Shown here piece after piece: positions 52,158 through 61,675 of a DNA stretch of 64,000 bases. The position numbers and the translations under genes are program-made. The notes under the pieces are model-generated. The model was not told where the DNA came from. It did no database searches and saw only the letters and a program-made list of their open reading frames with translations. Position 1 is the stretch's first letter. Each line of letters begins with the position of its first letter. Origin of the DNA: BPGX01 sp035405785 (GTDB taxonomy: Bacteria; Bacteroidota; Bacteroidia; B-17B0; Aurantibacillaceae); NCBI GenBank assembly GCA_035405785.1, contig DAONJS010000005.1:1-64000 (forward strand), read 5' to 3'.

Positions 52158-52402
52158 TTTTTTCTTTCAAATAAATTTTTGTTGTTGATATTTTTGAGTT
52201 GAGTTTTAACTCAAATTCTTATCTATTGTTTAAACATTTAATGTAAATTTGTCGCTTCTTATATAAGAGTTTAGTAATTTAATTTTTACTTTAATGATTA
52301 TATCAGAAGCGAATTTATTTTTTATTTACGATAATTTATTATCAAAAAACATTCAAGGTTTAAATTTCAATATTTTGAGAACATTATAAATATTCACTAT
52401 AA
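52158..52402. promoter_or_regulatory. rpsP-addB-like intergenic with long hairpin
   Basis: No firm gene. It holds a small TTTGAGTT/AACTCAAA hairpin after rpsP, an exact -7 motif TAAATTTG (52244-52251), and then TCGCTTCTTATATAA (52252-52266) facing TTATATCAGAAGCGA (52298-52312), matching at 14 of 15 positions around a 31-base loop. A 31-codon open frame (52294-52389) begins in the loop and ends 13 bases before the next gene. Confidence 0.6.
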
Positions 52403-55400
52403 ATGACCAGCCGCCTTCTTGATAAAATCCTTAAAGATTTCGCTGAATCTAATTTATCTCATCAAAGAATTGTTTTTGTATTACCTTCCAAAAGAAGTGT
52501 TTATTATTCTAAAAATTTTTTGAAAAATTACTTTTTCCAAAAAGGCATTACTCGTCAATCGCCTGAATTTACAACCATTGAAGAGTTTTTTGAAAAAATT
52601 TCAGGTCTCACCTTGTTGTCTAAAATTGATTTGAATTATTACTTGTATAAATCTTACCATAAAATTTTTGGGGACGATTCTGAACCATATTTCAACTTTT
52701 TGAAATGGTCTTCAATGCTGCTGGATGACTTTAATGATATTTTAATGTCTCATCCAAATAATCCTCAAAAACAAAAAGATATTTTCACAAATCTAAAAAA
52801 TATCAAGGACATAGAACACTGGAGTTTGAACAAAGAACCGCTGTCAGAAAATCAAAAGAGATACCTTCATCTAATGGAAAAATTCTACGATATTTTTACT
52901 GACTTTAATAACACTTTACTTTCAGAAGGTCTCGCCTACAAAGGTCTCAATGCAGAACAAGTTATTAAAATTATTTCTAATCCTTCAGAATATCAGAAAA
53001 ATCAATATCTTCAAAGTGTTCATCAATTTATATTTGTAGGTTTAAATGCTATTTTGCTCGCAGAAGAAATTGCTTACAAATTTTTGAAACAAGAAAATAA
53101 AGCCAAATTTTATTGGGATTATGACCCTTATTACACACAAGAAAATTCATCAGAAAAAATTAAAAACGAAGCAGGTTTATTTTTGAGAAATAATTTCAAA
53201 ACATTTGGAATTGAAGAAGACAATCGTTATCAAACATCTTTATTTGATGAACCAAAAGAAATTTTAATAACATCTGCTGCTAATGATGTAGAAGAAATTT
53301 CATTTATTAAAAAAACATTATTAGACCATCAAAAAGAAAATCCAGAATTTAAAAATGTAGTCATTATTCTCAATAAGCCCGAAGCATTGAATCTTATTTT
53401 ATCTGCTATTCCTGATGATGTTGATTACAATGTGTCTTTGGAATATCCATTAAAACTCACACCTTCTTATCAGTTATTAATTCAATTACTCAAAATTTTT
53501 GTTCATCTTTTAACTGATTCAAGAAAGAAAAATCAAATTTATCACAAGCATTTTACAACCATTTTATTAAATCCAGTATTAAAAAGTTATTTGTGGCACA
53601 CTTGTAAAATCAGCCCTTTTGAAATAAATAAAATCATAACTTCCATTACAAAATTAAATAAAATCTATATTTCAGTTGATGATGAAATTTTAAATCTTGA
53701 AGATAAAACCGATAATTTCAAAAAACACTTACTTAATATTTTTAATGAAAAATCATTTACAGACATTATTACTCAAATTCGTAAGATATTTGAAAGTGAA
53801 TTGGATTATTTAGAAAATGAAAATAAAAATTCTGAACATAAAAAGAATATCATTACAAAAAATATAAATCAAGCAATTGTAGAACAACTTAACAAAATTG
53901 AATATCTGCTACAACTTGATAACAATGAAGTTTTCAAAGATATAAAAGATGTATATGCACTTGTTCAACAAATAGTATCAAGAGAATCTTTGTCATTCAA
54001 AGGCGAGCCGATGAAAGGATTACAAATCATTGGATTATTAGAAACAAGGTTATTAGATTTTGAATATTGTATTATTCCATTTATGAATGAAGGCATATTT
54101 CCACCAGAAAGTAGCAAGCCCACTTTTATTCCATTTGATTTAAGAATTTATCATCAATTGCCTACTTATTACAATGAAGATGCAATTTCATCATACTTAT
54201 TTTATAGAAGCATTCAATATCCAAAAAAGATTTTTCTATCATACACAAGTTCTGTTGGAAATGATGAAAGTGGATTAAAAGATTTAATCAAAGAAAAAAG
54301 CAGATTTATTCAGCAAATTAATTTTGAATTAGTTGAAAAACAAAATATAAAAATTCAAAATAAAAATATTAATACTGCAATATTTAAGCCAGCATCTTAT
54401 GAAATTTCAATTGAAAAAAGTGATGAGATAATAGAAAAATTAAAACAAATCAGATACTCACCGTCAAGTTTAAATACTTACTTAAAATGTTCATTGAAAT
54501 TTTATTTTGAAAAGATATTAAAGTTGAAAGCACAAGAAGAAGTAGATGAAGATTTGGCCGCAAATGAAGAAGGTAATATCTTCCATTCATTTATGGCTCA
54601 TTTGTATAGCAAAGAAGATGTATTAGATGAAAATAAATGTATTGATACAAAAAAACTAAAAGCATTTATAGAAAACAAAAAGGATTTTATTTATCAATAT
54701 GTAGAGAATGAAATCAAAAATTTATTCAGTGGTGAATACAACAACAAATTAGAAATTACAAAGAGAGTATTGGCTTATGACATCATCAAATTGCTTGAAA
54801 AAGAAATCAAAGCCATAGGAAATAAAAAAATAAAAATAATTTATACCGAAAACGAAAAGAATAAAGATAATAAAAATAACGATACCATTTATTTAGAAAC
54901 AAATTATGCAAAAGTTGAATTATCGGGATTTATAGACAGAATTGATTATGTATTGAATGAAAATTTATACAGAATTGTTGATTACAAAAGTTCTTTCAAA
55001 AATGATAGTGATCCCCGAAAAAAAGATGATTTAGAATTTAATTCTTCACAATTGGATGATTTAATTAATGATAAAAATTTTATTAAGAAAACAGAAAAAC
55101 TCAATCAATTGTTATTTTACATTCTTTATGCTAAAAACAAAAATCTTATACCTCATTTTGAAAAAATTTCAGGTGTTATTATTCCTTTAAGAATGAGTAA
55201 AAAGAGTGATGAACTATACCAAAATGTTTTATTTAATGGTAAAAATTTCTTTACCAAAGATGAAACTAATAAGATAGAGGAATTTTTTGCTGGCATCTTT
55301 AATGAAATCATTTTTAATAAAGAGATGGATATTAAACAAACTGATGATACATATACCTGCAATTACTGCGATTTTAAGTATATTTGCAAAAAAGAAGTAA

Positions 55401-55417
55401 AAGAATATAACTCATAA
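52403..55417 (+). CDS. AddB-like PD-(D/E)XK nuclease/inactive helicase
   Basis: 1004 residues resembling the AddB/RexB subunit of the recombination nuclease. The N-terminus (IVFVLPSKRSVYYSKNFL) lacks a Walker A motif. GLLETRLLDFEYCIIPFMNEGIFP and YSPSSLNTYLKCSLKFYF are family segments. The C-terminal nuclease has GFIDRIDYV and the catalytic VDYKSS. C696 with C986, C989 and C995 (CxxC-x5-C) fits the 4Fe-4S staple of AddB. A UvrD-type AddA partner is not in the window. Starts a likely operon with DUF3822 and rsmD. Confidence 0.85.
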   Translation: MTSRLLDKILKDFAESNLSHQRIVFVLPSKRSVYYSKNFLKNYFFQKGITRQSPEFTTIEEFFEKISGLTLLSKIDLNYYLYKSYHKIFGDDSEPYFNFLKWSSMLLDDFNDILMSHPNNPQKQKDIFTNLKNIKDIEHWSLNKEPLSENQKRYLHLMEKFYDIFTDFNNTLLSEGLAYKGLNAEQVIKIISNPSEYQKNQYLQSVHQFIFVGLNAILLAEEIAYKFLKQENKAKFYWDYDPYYTQENSSEKIKNEAGLFLRNNFKTFGIEEDNRYQTSLFDEPKEILITSAANDVEEISFIKKTLLDHQKENPEFKNVVIILNKPEALNLILSAIPDDVDYNVSLEYPLKLTPSYQLLIQLLKIFVHLLTDSRKKNQIYHKHFTTILLNPVLKSYLWHTCKISPFEINKIITSITKLNKIYISVDDEILNLEDKTDNFKKHLLNIFNEKSFTDIITQIRKIFESELDYLENENKNSEHKKNIITKNINQAIVEQLNKIEYLLQLDNNEVFKDIKDVYALVQQIVSRESLSFKGEPMKGLQIIGLLETRLLDFEYCIIPFMNEGIFPPESSKPTFIPFDLRIYHQLPTYYNEDAISSYLFYRSIQYPKKIFLSYTSSVGNDESGLKDLIKEKSRFIQQINFELVEKQNIKIQNKNINTAIFKPASYEISIEKSDEIIEKLKQIRYSPSSLNTYLKCSLKFYFEKILKLKAQEEVDEDLAANEEGNIFHSFMAHLYSKEDVLDENKCIDTKKLKAFIENKKDFIYQYVENEIKNLFSGEYNNKLEITKRVLAYDIIKLLEKEIKAIGNKKIKIIYTENEKNKDNKNNDTIYLETNYAKVELSGFIDRIDYVLNENLYRIVDYKSSFKNDSDPRKKDDLEFNSSQLDDLINDKNFIKKTEKLNQLLFYILYAKNKNLIPHFEKISGVIIPLRMSKKSDELYQNVLFNGKNFFTKDETNKIEEFFAGIFNEIIFNKEMDIKQTDDTYTCNYCDFKYICKKEVKEYNS

Positions 55418-56322
55418 TGCTACTTCAAAGTGATATAAAAATAAGTGGCTACACAGCAGTGCCTCATAAAGTAAGTGAAAAGGAACTTCAACAAAAAACT
55501 CTTTTGCTTACGCTTTCAATTTTTCAAGATGAAATAGAATGTGCCATTATTGATTCTGCTTCAAATTCTGTTATCACTTCATCTTCTTATTCTTCATCAC
55601 AAAAAAAATTTTCCGATAACGAACTACTTTTTTTAATCAATGATTTTATTCAAAGATACCACTTACAACAATTAAAGTATAGCACTATACAAATTATAGT
55701 GTCATCACCACATTCAACACTTTGTCCATCTGAATTTTATTTACCAGAACAAAAAGAAAACTTGCTCAAATATGTGCATCCTGTTTCACCAAATGAAATT
55801 ATACTCACTAATGATTTTGAAAATATCAAAATAATTTTCTCTGTTTCTCAAACTCTATATCACAATTTACAACAAATTTTCCCATCAGCAAAATTCTACC
55901 ATTCCTGCACTTCAATGTTGCATTTATTTTTTTATCACCCTTATTTAATTCATTCTAAAATATGGCTGCACATTCATCCAAATTACATTGAAGTAATTGC
56001 AAAGAATAACAAACAACTTTTATTTTACAATTCGTTTGAAATAAAAACCACATTAGATATTTTGTATTACGCATTATTCAGTATAGAACAATTAGGTTTT
56101 TCACCTGCCGAAACAGATGTGTTTATTAGTGGCAATTTATCTACTAATCATACTATTTTTCAGTTATTACAAAAATATCTACACAGTGTTCAATTAGTGC
56201 ATCATCATCCAAAATTACATATTTTACCAGCAGATAGTTTATTACTTTCACACCATTATTTTATCACATTAAACCATTACTTATGCGTATCATATCAGGA
56301 AAGCGTAAAGGAAGAAAAATAA
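55417..56322 (+). CDS. DUF3822 family protein
   Basis: 301 residues without signal peptide. YNSFEIKTTLDILYYALFSIEQLGFSPAETDVFISGNL is the conserved DUF3822 block, and the fold resembles the actin-like/PilM type, as I recall. Function unknown. It begins on the last base of the AddB-like stop (TAATG) and overlaps rsmD by 40 bases, so the three genes are closely coupled. Confidence 0.85.
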   Translation: MLLQSDIKISGYTAVPHKVSEKELQQKTLLLTLSIFQDEIECAIIDSASNSVITSSSYSSSQKKFSDNELLFLINDFIQRYHLQQLKYSTIQIIVSSPHSTLCPSEFYLPEQKENLLKYVHPVSPNEIILTNDFENIKIIFSVSQTLYHNLQQIFPSAKFYHSCTSMLHLFFYHPYLIHSKIWLHIHPNYIEVIAKNNKQLLFYNSFEIKTTLDILYYALFSIEQLGFSPAETDVFISGNLSTNHTIFQLLQKYLHSVQLVHHHPKLHILPADSLLLSHHYFITLNHYLCVSYQESVKEEK

Positions 56323-56825
56323 AAGCACCTTTTTTAGAAGAAATTCGTCCCACTACTGACTTTGCCAAAACAGGATTATTCAACATATTGAACAATCACA
56401 TTGAATTTGAAAACATTGCTGTGCTTGATTTGTTCAGTGGCTTTGGCAATATCGCATTTGAGTTTGCATCACGTGGTGCTCGTTTTGTAGATGCTATAGA
56501 TACTCACCCGCAAGCCATTAAGTTCATTAAAAAATTTTCTGAAACTACCGAATTGCCTGTTCATTCTCATCAATCAGATGCGTTGCAGTTTATTCAAAAA
56601 GTTCAACAAAAATACGATATTATTTTTGCTGACCCGCCTTATCAATCATCTGAATTATTACCACAAATTCTTGAAATCATTTTACAAAGAGATTTATTAA
56701 ATGAAAACGGAATTATTATTTTAGAGCACGATAAAGACACTTCTTTTGAAGCACATCCACTTTTATTTGATACAAGGAAGTATGGAAAAGTGCATTTTAG
56801 TTTTTTTAGAAAAGAGAAGAAGTAA
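56283..56825 (+). CDS. rsmD: 16S rRNA m2G966 methyltransferase RsmD
   Basis: 180 residues. MRIISGKRKGRKI is the family start, RPTTDFAKTGLFNIL follows, then the SAM motif LDLFSGFGNIAFEFASRGA and the catalytic-type motif DPPYQ (in place of NPPY). It methylates G966 of 16S rRNA. The start overlaps the DUF3822 gene by 40 bases, and this long overlap is common for this pair in Bacteroidota. Confidence 0.95.
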   Translation: MRIISGKRKGRKIKAPFLEEIRPTTDFAKTGLFNILNNHIEFENIAVLDLFSGFGNIAFEFASRGARFVDAIDTHPQAIKFIKKFSETTELPVHSHQSDALQFIQKVQQKYDIIFADPPYQSSELLPQILEIILQRDLLNENGIIILEHDKDTSFEAHPLLFDTRKYGKVHFSFFRKEKK

Positions 56826-56876
56826 ATGATTTTGAATTTGTATTTACACAAAGATGTTCATTGCTTTTAATTTTTA

Positions 56877-59147
56877 TCAATCCAAACTTTTTCTATTAAA
56901 TATAGGATAACCAAAATGAAAAAAGAAAGTAAAGTTTTGGTCGGCATTCTTGTAATAATTGATAGAAAACGCAATTGGTCCTAATGGGCCATGAAACACA
57001 ATTGAGCCGCTTCCTGCAATATTTTGATATACCAATGGATTAGCAAAGTTGGCTTTATAGTTATTGTTAATAATAGCTTGAATGGGTTGAAACCAATACA
57101 ATTCAAATCTTACATCCAATCTGCTAAAAATAGAGTAAATAGTTTTTCCTCCTAATGCAAAATAATGATACGCTCTAAAATTAGGTAAAAATAAAGTATT
57201 ACTTTCAACTGTGGGATAAAATGCAGGAGCTGAAAGTATTGTAGAGGTATAATTTGAAAAAAAATCTTGTGAAGAAAATGCGTATTCAAAATAATATCCT
57301 AATTTCAACTTTTTAAATGGCTTGACATAATTATCAGACAGCATTTTAAAATACAACCAATCGTTATGAAATTTGTTTTTAAATGAAGTAGTATCTGGGG
57401 ATAAATTTCCAGGAAAGAATGATTCACTGCCCTTCATAAATTTTAGTTTAATAAATAATCTTGATCCTTCACTAGCATACAATCTTCTGTTTTGATTATT
57501 GACATCGATTGATGATTGAAAATAATAATAATTGAAATGCGTATTGTCGGCAGTATCCTTATTTGTAAAATTTTCATTTTGATAATAGAAATTATCCCAA
57601 TTAGCAATACCTCCACCCCATTTGAAAATTCCTTTTTTTCCAAAAGGAACACCCATATTTAATTCTGTATAATTATCTTCCTGAATTAAATAAGATGGTT
57701 TTTTAAATTCAAAAAACAATGTGCTACTCTTGTAAAAATCCCATCTTGAATAGCAAATAGAAGATTCTATAAAAAAAGGATTTTTTGCAGGAAAATCAAT
57801 ACGAATCTTACCTAATGCACCATTATACAATCTTCCTAAATAACCATTCCCATAAATTTGCAATCCAATTTTTCCAACATAATTATATTGAAGTGCCGCA
57901 AAAATCTCATTAACTGGTCTGTTTGAAACAATTCCACCTAAATCAAAATAAAAAGGTTTTTCATATTTTGCCTGAATATTCATTGCTATCTTTGAAGAAT
58001 CAAGTTTTATCATTCTTGGATACATAAAATGAATTCTTTCATCACTTGCTAATCTGTAATAATTATCTTTAAATTCTTCAAATGTCATTGGCATACGATT
58101 AATGGACAAAGATTTATAAATATAAGCTGGATTTTTTTTATCTAACATTTGAATGTTTATTTTGCTTATTAAAATTGGTTTGAACTTATTTTTGTAAGCA
58201 TTTCTTTTTTGTTCAAGTTCATACTTGTTTTGGTAACGATAAATATGTTTCAAAATTTCTGGCATTTTACGAATAGTAGCCGCATATCCACTATCTATCA
58301 ATGACCTGGCAGATTCAAAATCAAACAAATTATCACTACTATAAGGATGAATGGTAATTTCTGTATCACATTTTTTGGCTGTATCTTTTCTATTCATCAG
58401 CATATTTCTTAATTGCAGGTAGATATCATCAATTTCAGGTGGTAAATGATTATCACTTACATCAGAACCAATAATAACATCTGGATAAAATTCAGTATAA
58501 CAAACATCTGTAGGATAATTATCATATAATCCGCCATCATACAAAAGTTTTCCATCTACTAAAACTGGGCGTAAATAAAATGGATAACTCATTGATGCTC
58601 TGATTGCTTCGGAGAGTGTGCCATTTCTAAAAACTACTTTTCTTTTATTTTCTACATCTGCCGCTACACTGCGAAATGGTATAAACAAACTATCAAAATT
58701 ACTAATTGTATTGCTGTATGAAAATTTTTCTAAAATGAATAAATCAATGGGCATTGAGTTAATAACATTTGAAGGGATATTTTTTACTAATTTATCTGTC
58801 AATGAAAATCTTAATCTTATCCATGATGCATATTCTGATGGGGATTTGAAACGAAAATAATATTTATCAGGAATTTCACCTTTGCTTACTTGAATAAATT
58901 CTTTATCATCTAACAAACTTTTAATTTCATCTGGAGAATAACCTGCTGAATACATACCACCAATAATCGCACCCATTGAAGTTCCTACAATATAATCAAT
59001 GGGTATATTATTATCTTCTAATGCTTTTAAAACTCCAATATGCACTAATCCCGCCGCACCACCGCCACTTAATACCACACCTACTTTTTGAGAAAACAAA
59101 ACTTTGGATAAAAGACAAAACAACAAAACGATTACTCTAAATTTCAT
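56877..59147 (-). CDS. Patatin-like phospholipase fused to outer membrane barrel
   Basis: 756 residues with a signal peptide (VIVLLFCLLSKVLFSQ). The patatin domain has the oxyanion motif GGGAAG (28-33), nucleophile elbow GTSMG (55-59) and the dyad Asp in YDGGLYDNYP. A middle POTRA-like part follows. The C-terminal 350 residues look like an Omp85/surface-antigen barrel and end with an aromatic-rich strand (FTFFFHFGYPIF). This is the type Vd (PlpD-like) autotransporter plan. It starts 2 bases after the YdeI-like stop. Confidence 0.9.
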   Translation of the reverse strand: MKFRVIVLLFCLLSKVLFSQKVGVVLSGGGAAGLVHIGVLKALEDNNIPIDYIVGTSMGAIIGGMYSAGYSPDEIKSLLDDKEFIQVSKGEIPDKYYFRFKSPSEYASWIRLRFSLTDKLVKNIPSNVINSMPIDLFILEKFSYSNTISNFDSLFIPFRSVAADVENKRKVVFRNGTLSEAIRASMSYPFYLRPVLVDGKLLYDGGLYDNYPTDVCYTEFYPDVIIGSDVSDNHLPPEIDDIYLQLRNMLMNRKDTAKKCDTEITIHPYSSDNLFDFESARSLIDSGYAATIRKMPEILKHIYRYQNKYELEQKRNAYKNKFKPILISKINIQMLDKKNPAYIYKSLSINRMPMTFEEFKDNYYRLASDERIHFMYPRMIKLDSSKIAMNIQAKYEKPFYFDLGGIVSNRPVNEIFAALQYNYVGKIGLQIYGNGYLGRLYNGALGKIRIDFPAKNPFFIESSICYSRWDFYKSSTLFFEFKKPSYLIQEDNYTELNMGVPFGKKGIFKWGGGIANWDNFYYQNENFTNKDTADNTHFNYYYFQSSIDVNNQNRRLYASEGSRLFIKLKFMKGSESFFPGNLSPDTTSFKNKFHNDWLYFKMLSDNYVKPFKKLKLGYYFEYAFSSQDFFSNYTSTILSAPAFYPTVESNTLFLPNFRAYHYFALGGKTIYSIFSRLDVRFELYWFQPIQAIINNNYKANFANPLVYQNIAGSGSIVFHGPLGPIAFSINYYKNADQNFTFFFHFGYPIFNRKSLD

Positions 59148-59149
59148 AA

Positions 59150-59752
59150 TTACAAAGATGAAAATCCAAATTTTTCACGAAGCATTTGAATCATTTTTTC
59201 CACTCTTCTCATACGAGTATCTTCTTTCTTTGCTTCTTTTATCCACAATATGTATTCTTTTTTATGAGAATAACTTAAATTATTAAAACTCTCTAAAAGC
59301 CCTGTATTTTCTAATGCTTCTTTAATATAAAATGGTATTTCAATATTTTTCGTTTTAGATTGATTGATTCTTATTCCTTTGATATTATTATCAATTGATT
59401 GTAGCAAATAGTTTTTAATAATTTCTTCATTGATTTGAGAAATATCAGAAAATTTAATATGTCTGTTGTGTAAATTATCAGAATGAGAACACAAAACAGA
59501 GTAAACATCATCAATTAGTGCTCCCTGAAAAAAAACCAAAGTTACATGGTCTTTAAAAGCCCATATTCCACAAAGCATTCCGTTGCAATAATAATTAGGA
59601 TGTTGCCACTTCCAATCTTCTTGAACATTTGGAGATATTGATAAAATAATGTTTCTTAGTTTGATACAAATTTCTTTGCTCCATTGTGGTAAATTATCAA
59701 TATAATTATTCACTAAATTTGGAGCATCAGGATGAACTTTAAAATGTGTCAT
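59150..59752 (-). CDS. YdeI/OmpD-associated family protein with DUF1801-like domain
   Basis: 200 residues. The N-terminal part (WSKEICIKLRNIILSISPNVQEDWKWQHPNYY) is a DUF1801 (YdhG-like) fold, and the C-terminal KEALENTGLLESFNNLSYSHKKEYILWIKEAKKEDTRMRRV is the YdeI/OmpD-associated domain. The frame could extend to 59800, but ATG 59752 gives MTHFKVHPDAPNL and avoids overlap with the divergent tilS start. Function unknown. Confidence 0.85.
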   Translation of the reverse strand: MTHFKVHPDAPNLVNNYIDNLPQWSKEICIKLRNIILSISPNVQEDWKWQHPNYYCNGMLCGIWAFKDHVTLVFFQGALIDDVYSVLCSHSDNLHNRHIKFSDISQINEEIIKNYLLQSIDNNIKGIRINQSKTKNIEIPFYIKEALENTGLLESFNNLSYSHKKEYILWIKEAKKEDTRMRRVEKMIQMLREKFGFSSL

Positions 59753-59764
59753 CTTTTTATTTCG

Positions 59765-59772
59765 TAATTTTG
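59765..59772 (+). promoter_or_regulatory. -7 element of tilS
   Basis: TAATTTTG, an exact TAnnTTTG, ends 6 bases before the tilS ATG, so the mRNA would be leaderless or nearly so. It lies in the 26-base gap between divergent starts. Confidence 0.55.
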
Positions 59773-59778
59773 TAAAAG

Positions 59779-61116
59779 ATGTTTCAAGAATTTTTGACAA
59801 ACATAAAGAATAATTCCCTATTTAGCAAAAAGGATTTTTTATTGCTTGCAGTAAGTGGCGGAGTAGATTCAGTAGTGCTTGCTCATTTATTACATTTAAA
59901 TCAATTTAAATTTGCAATAGCACATTGCAATTTTTCTTTACGAGGCAATGATTCTGATGAAGACGAAAAATTTGTTCAAAAATTAGCCCATCAATACAAA
60001 GTTCCTTGTTTTACTATAAAATTTAATACTCAACAATATGCTTTAGAAAAAAAATTATCCATTCAAATTGCCGCACGAGAATTGCGTTATCAATGGTTTT
60101 CAGAACTTTTATCGCAATTTAATTTTAATTATTTACTCACCGCTCATCATTTAGATGACTCTATTGAAACAACTTTTTTAAACCTGATCAGAGGCACAGG
60201 AATTAAAGGCATTACAGGCATTCCACAAAAAACAAATAAAATTGTTCGTCCATTATTGCAGTTTACAAAAAATGAAATTTTGCAATACGCACGCACCAAT
60301 AATTTAGAATTCAGAGAAGATATTTCTAACTTAAAAGATGATTATCAAAGAAATTATTTAAGATTAAAAATTATTCCACAATTTAAAGAACTTCAACCAA
60401 ATATCTATTCTGTTTTTCAAAATAATTTTCAACATTTTAATGAAGCACAAAAATTTATAGATGAAAATTTATCAAGTATTCTAAATACCTTGATAATTAA
60501 GGAAAAAGAAAGCATACAAATTTCAAAAAATAAATTATTACAAATTCCAAATTTACATTTTGTTTTATTTCAATATCTTTCAAAATTTGATTTTAATGAT
60601 GACCAAATACATTCTATATTAAATCATTTAAATGCTCATTCACAATCAGGAAAAGAGTTTTATTCAAAAACTCACAGATTGATTATTGACAGAGAAAATA
60701 TTTTTATTACAAAATTAAATTCTCAAAAAATTTATTCAGAATACATTGCTCATACATTAGATGAATTAAATTTATTTACAACAAAATTTCATTTTGAACT
60801 CATTCCTTCCTCAAAAGAAATTGATTTAAAAGATAAAACAGCAAATTATATTAATGCAGATAAACTTACATTTCCTTTAATTATCAGGCACAAGAAAGAT
60901 GGCGATGTTTTTCAACTTTTAGGAACTAATTATCAAAGAAAACTCAGTGATATTTTTATTGATAAAAAAATGCCGTTGTTTAAAAAAGAAAAATGCTTAT
61001 TATTGTGCAATTCAAATGAAGATATTGTATGGATTAGCGAACTAAAACTTATTAATGAAAAATATAAAATTTCACATACAACAAAAAGTGTTCTAAAAAT
61101 TTCATATTGTGAATAG
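59779..61116 (+). CDS. tilS: tRNA(Ile)-lysidine synthetase
   Basis: Changes C34 of tRNA-Ile(CAU) to lysidine so that it reads AUA. The PP-loop SGGVDS is at 26-31, with ARELRYQWFSELL, TAHHLDDSIETTFLNLIRGTGIKGI and FREDISN as family strings. The C-terminal domain RHKKDGDVFQLLG and KLSDIFIDKKMPL binds the tRNA acceptor. Length 445 is normal. Essential in most bacteria. Confidence 0.96.
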   Translation: MFQEFLTNIKNNSLFSKKDFLLLAVSGGVDSVVLAHLLHLNQFKFAIAHCNFSLRGNDSDEDEKFVQKLAHQYKVPCFTIKFNTQQYALEKKLSIQIAARELRYQWFSELLSQFNFNYLLTAHHLDDSIETTFLNLIRGTGIKGITGIPQKTNKIVRPLLQFTKNEILQYARTNNLEFREDISNLKDDYQRNYLRLKIIPQFKELQPNIYSVFQNNFQHFNEAQKFIDENLSSILNTLIIKEKESIQISKNKLLQIPNLHFVLFQYLSKFDFNDDQIHSILNHLNAHSQSGKEFYSKTHRLIIDRENIFITKLNSQKIYSEYIAHTLDELNLFTTKFHFELIPSSKEIDLKDKTANYINADKLTFPLIIRHKKDGDVFQLLGTNYQRKLSDIFIDKKMPLFKKEKCLLLCNSNEDIVWISELKLINEKYKISHTTKSVLKISYCE

Positions 61117-61663
61117 ATATTTACTATACGAAGAAAAACAATACATTGGTCAAAACCGATTGGGACAAATATTGCGATTGATATTTGCAATGCTTTGTTT
61201 TGTAGCATACTACTGGAGTGAAAATCCTAAACCTGTAAAAATTATCATTATTAAAATTGGAAGTTATCCTATTCAGCACATACCACATTCAGGTACTATT
61301 TTTTTCTGGTTAGGATGTTTTATTTTAATTTTATCATTGATTTTCAACTTCATTTATCATTTTCACTTGCAAATTTTTCCAGATAAGATTAGCATAAAAG
61401 GACAATTAACTTCTAAAAATGTGCTTATTCCATTATCCGATATTAAGAAAATTAAAGTAAAAAATATCCGTCATTCTTTCTTTAAATCTATTAAGTTTAA
61501 TTTGCGTAGAAAAAATAAATATCATTTTTATACATTTGGCAATAAATTATTAGAAATAGAATTACAAAATGGTGAAAAATATATGATTGGCACAGCGAAT
61601 GCAAGATGGATTAAAAAATTACTTCTTGAAATTATTAAAAACAATTTTTCTAATAACTCTTAA
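61109..61663 (+). CDS. Membrane protein of unknown function (GTG start)
   Basis: Not recognised. 184 residues with two membrane helices (LRLIFAMLCFVAYYW and FFWLGCFILILSLIFNFIYHF), then a PH-like soluble domain (KISIKGQLTSKNVLIPLSDIKKIKVKNIRHS through ENGEKYMIGTANARWIKKLL). GTG at 61109 overlaps the tilS stop by 8 bases; the next ATG is inside the first membrane helix, so GTG is preferred. It may be co-transcribed with tilS and nadK. Confidence 0.75.
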   Translation: MNRYLLYEEKQYIGQNRLGQILRLIFAMLCFVAYYWSENPKPVKIIIIKIGSYPIQHIPHSGTIFFWLGCFILILSLIFNFIYHFHLQIFPDKISIKGQLTSKNVLIPLSDIKKIKVKNIRHSFFKSIKFNLRRKNKYHFYTFGNKLLEIELQNGEKYMIGTANARWIKKLLLEIIKNNFSNNS

Positions 61664-61675
61664 AATTTATATTGT

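Noticed and set aside
52294..52389. 31-codon frame as a real gene
   Set aside because: Too short to support from sequence alone; mentioned only as a possible leader peptide in a finding.
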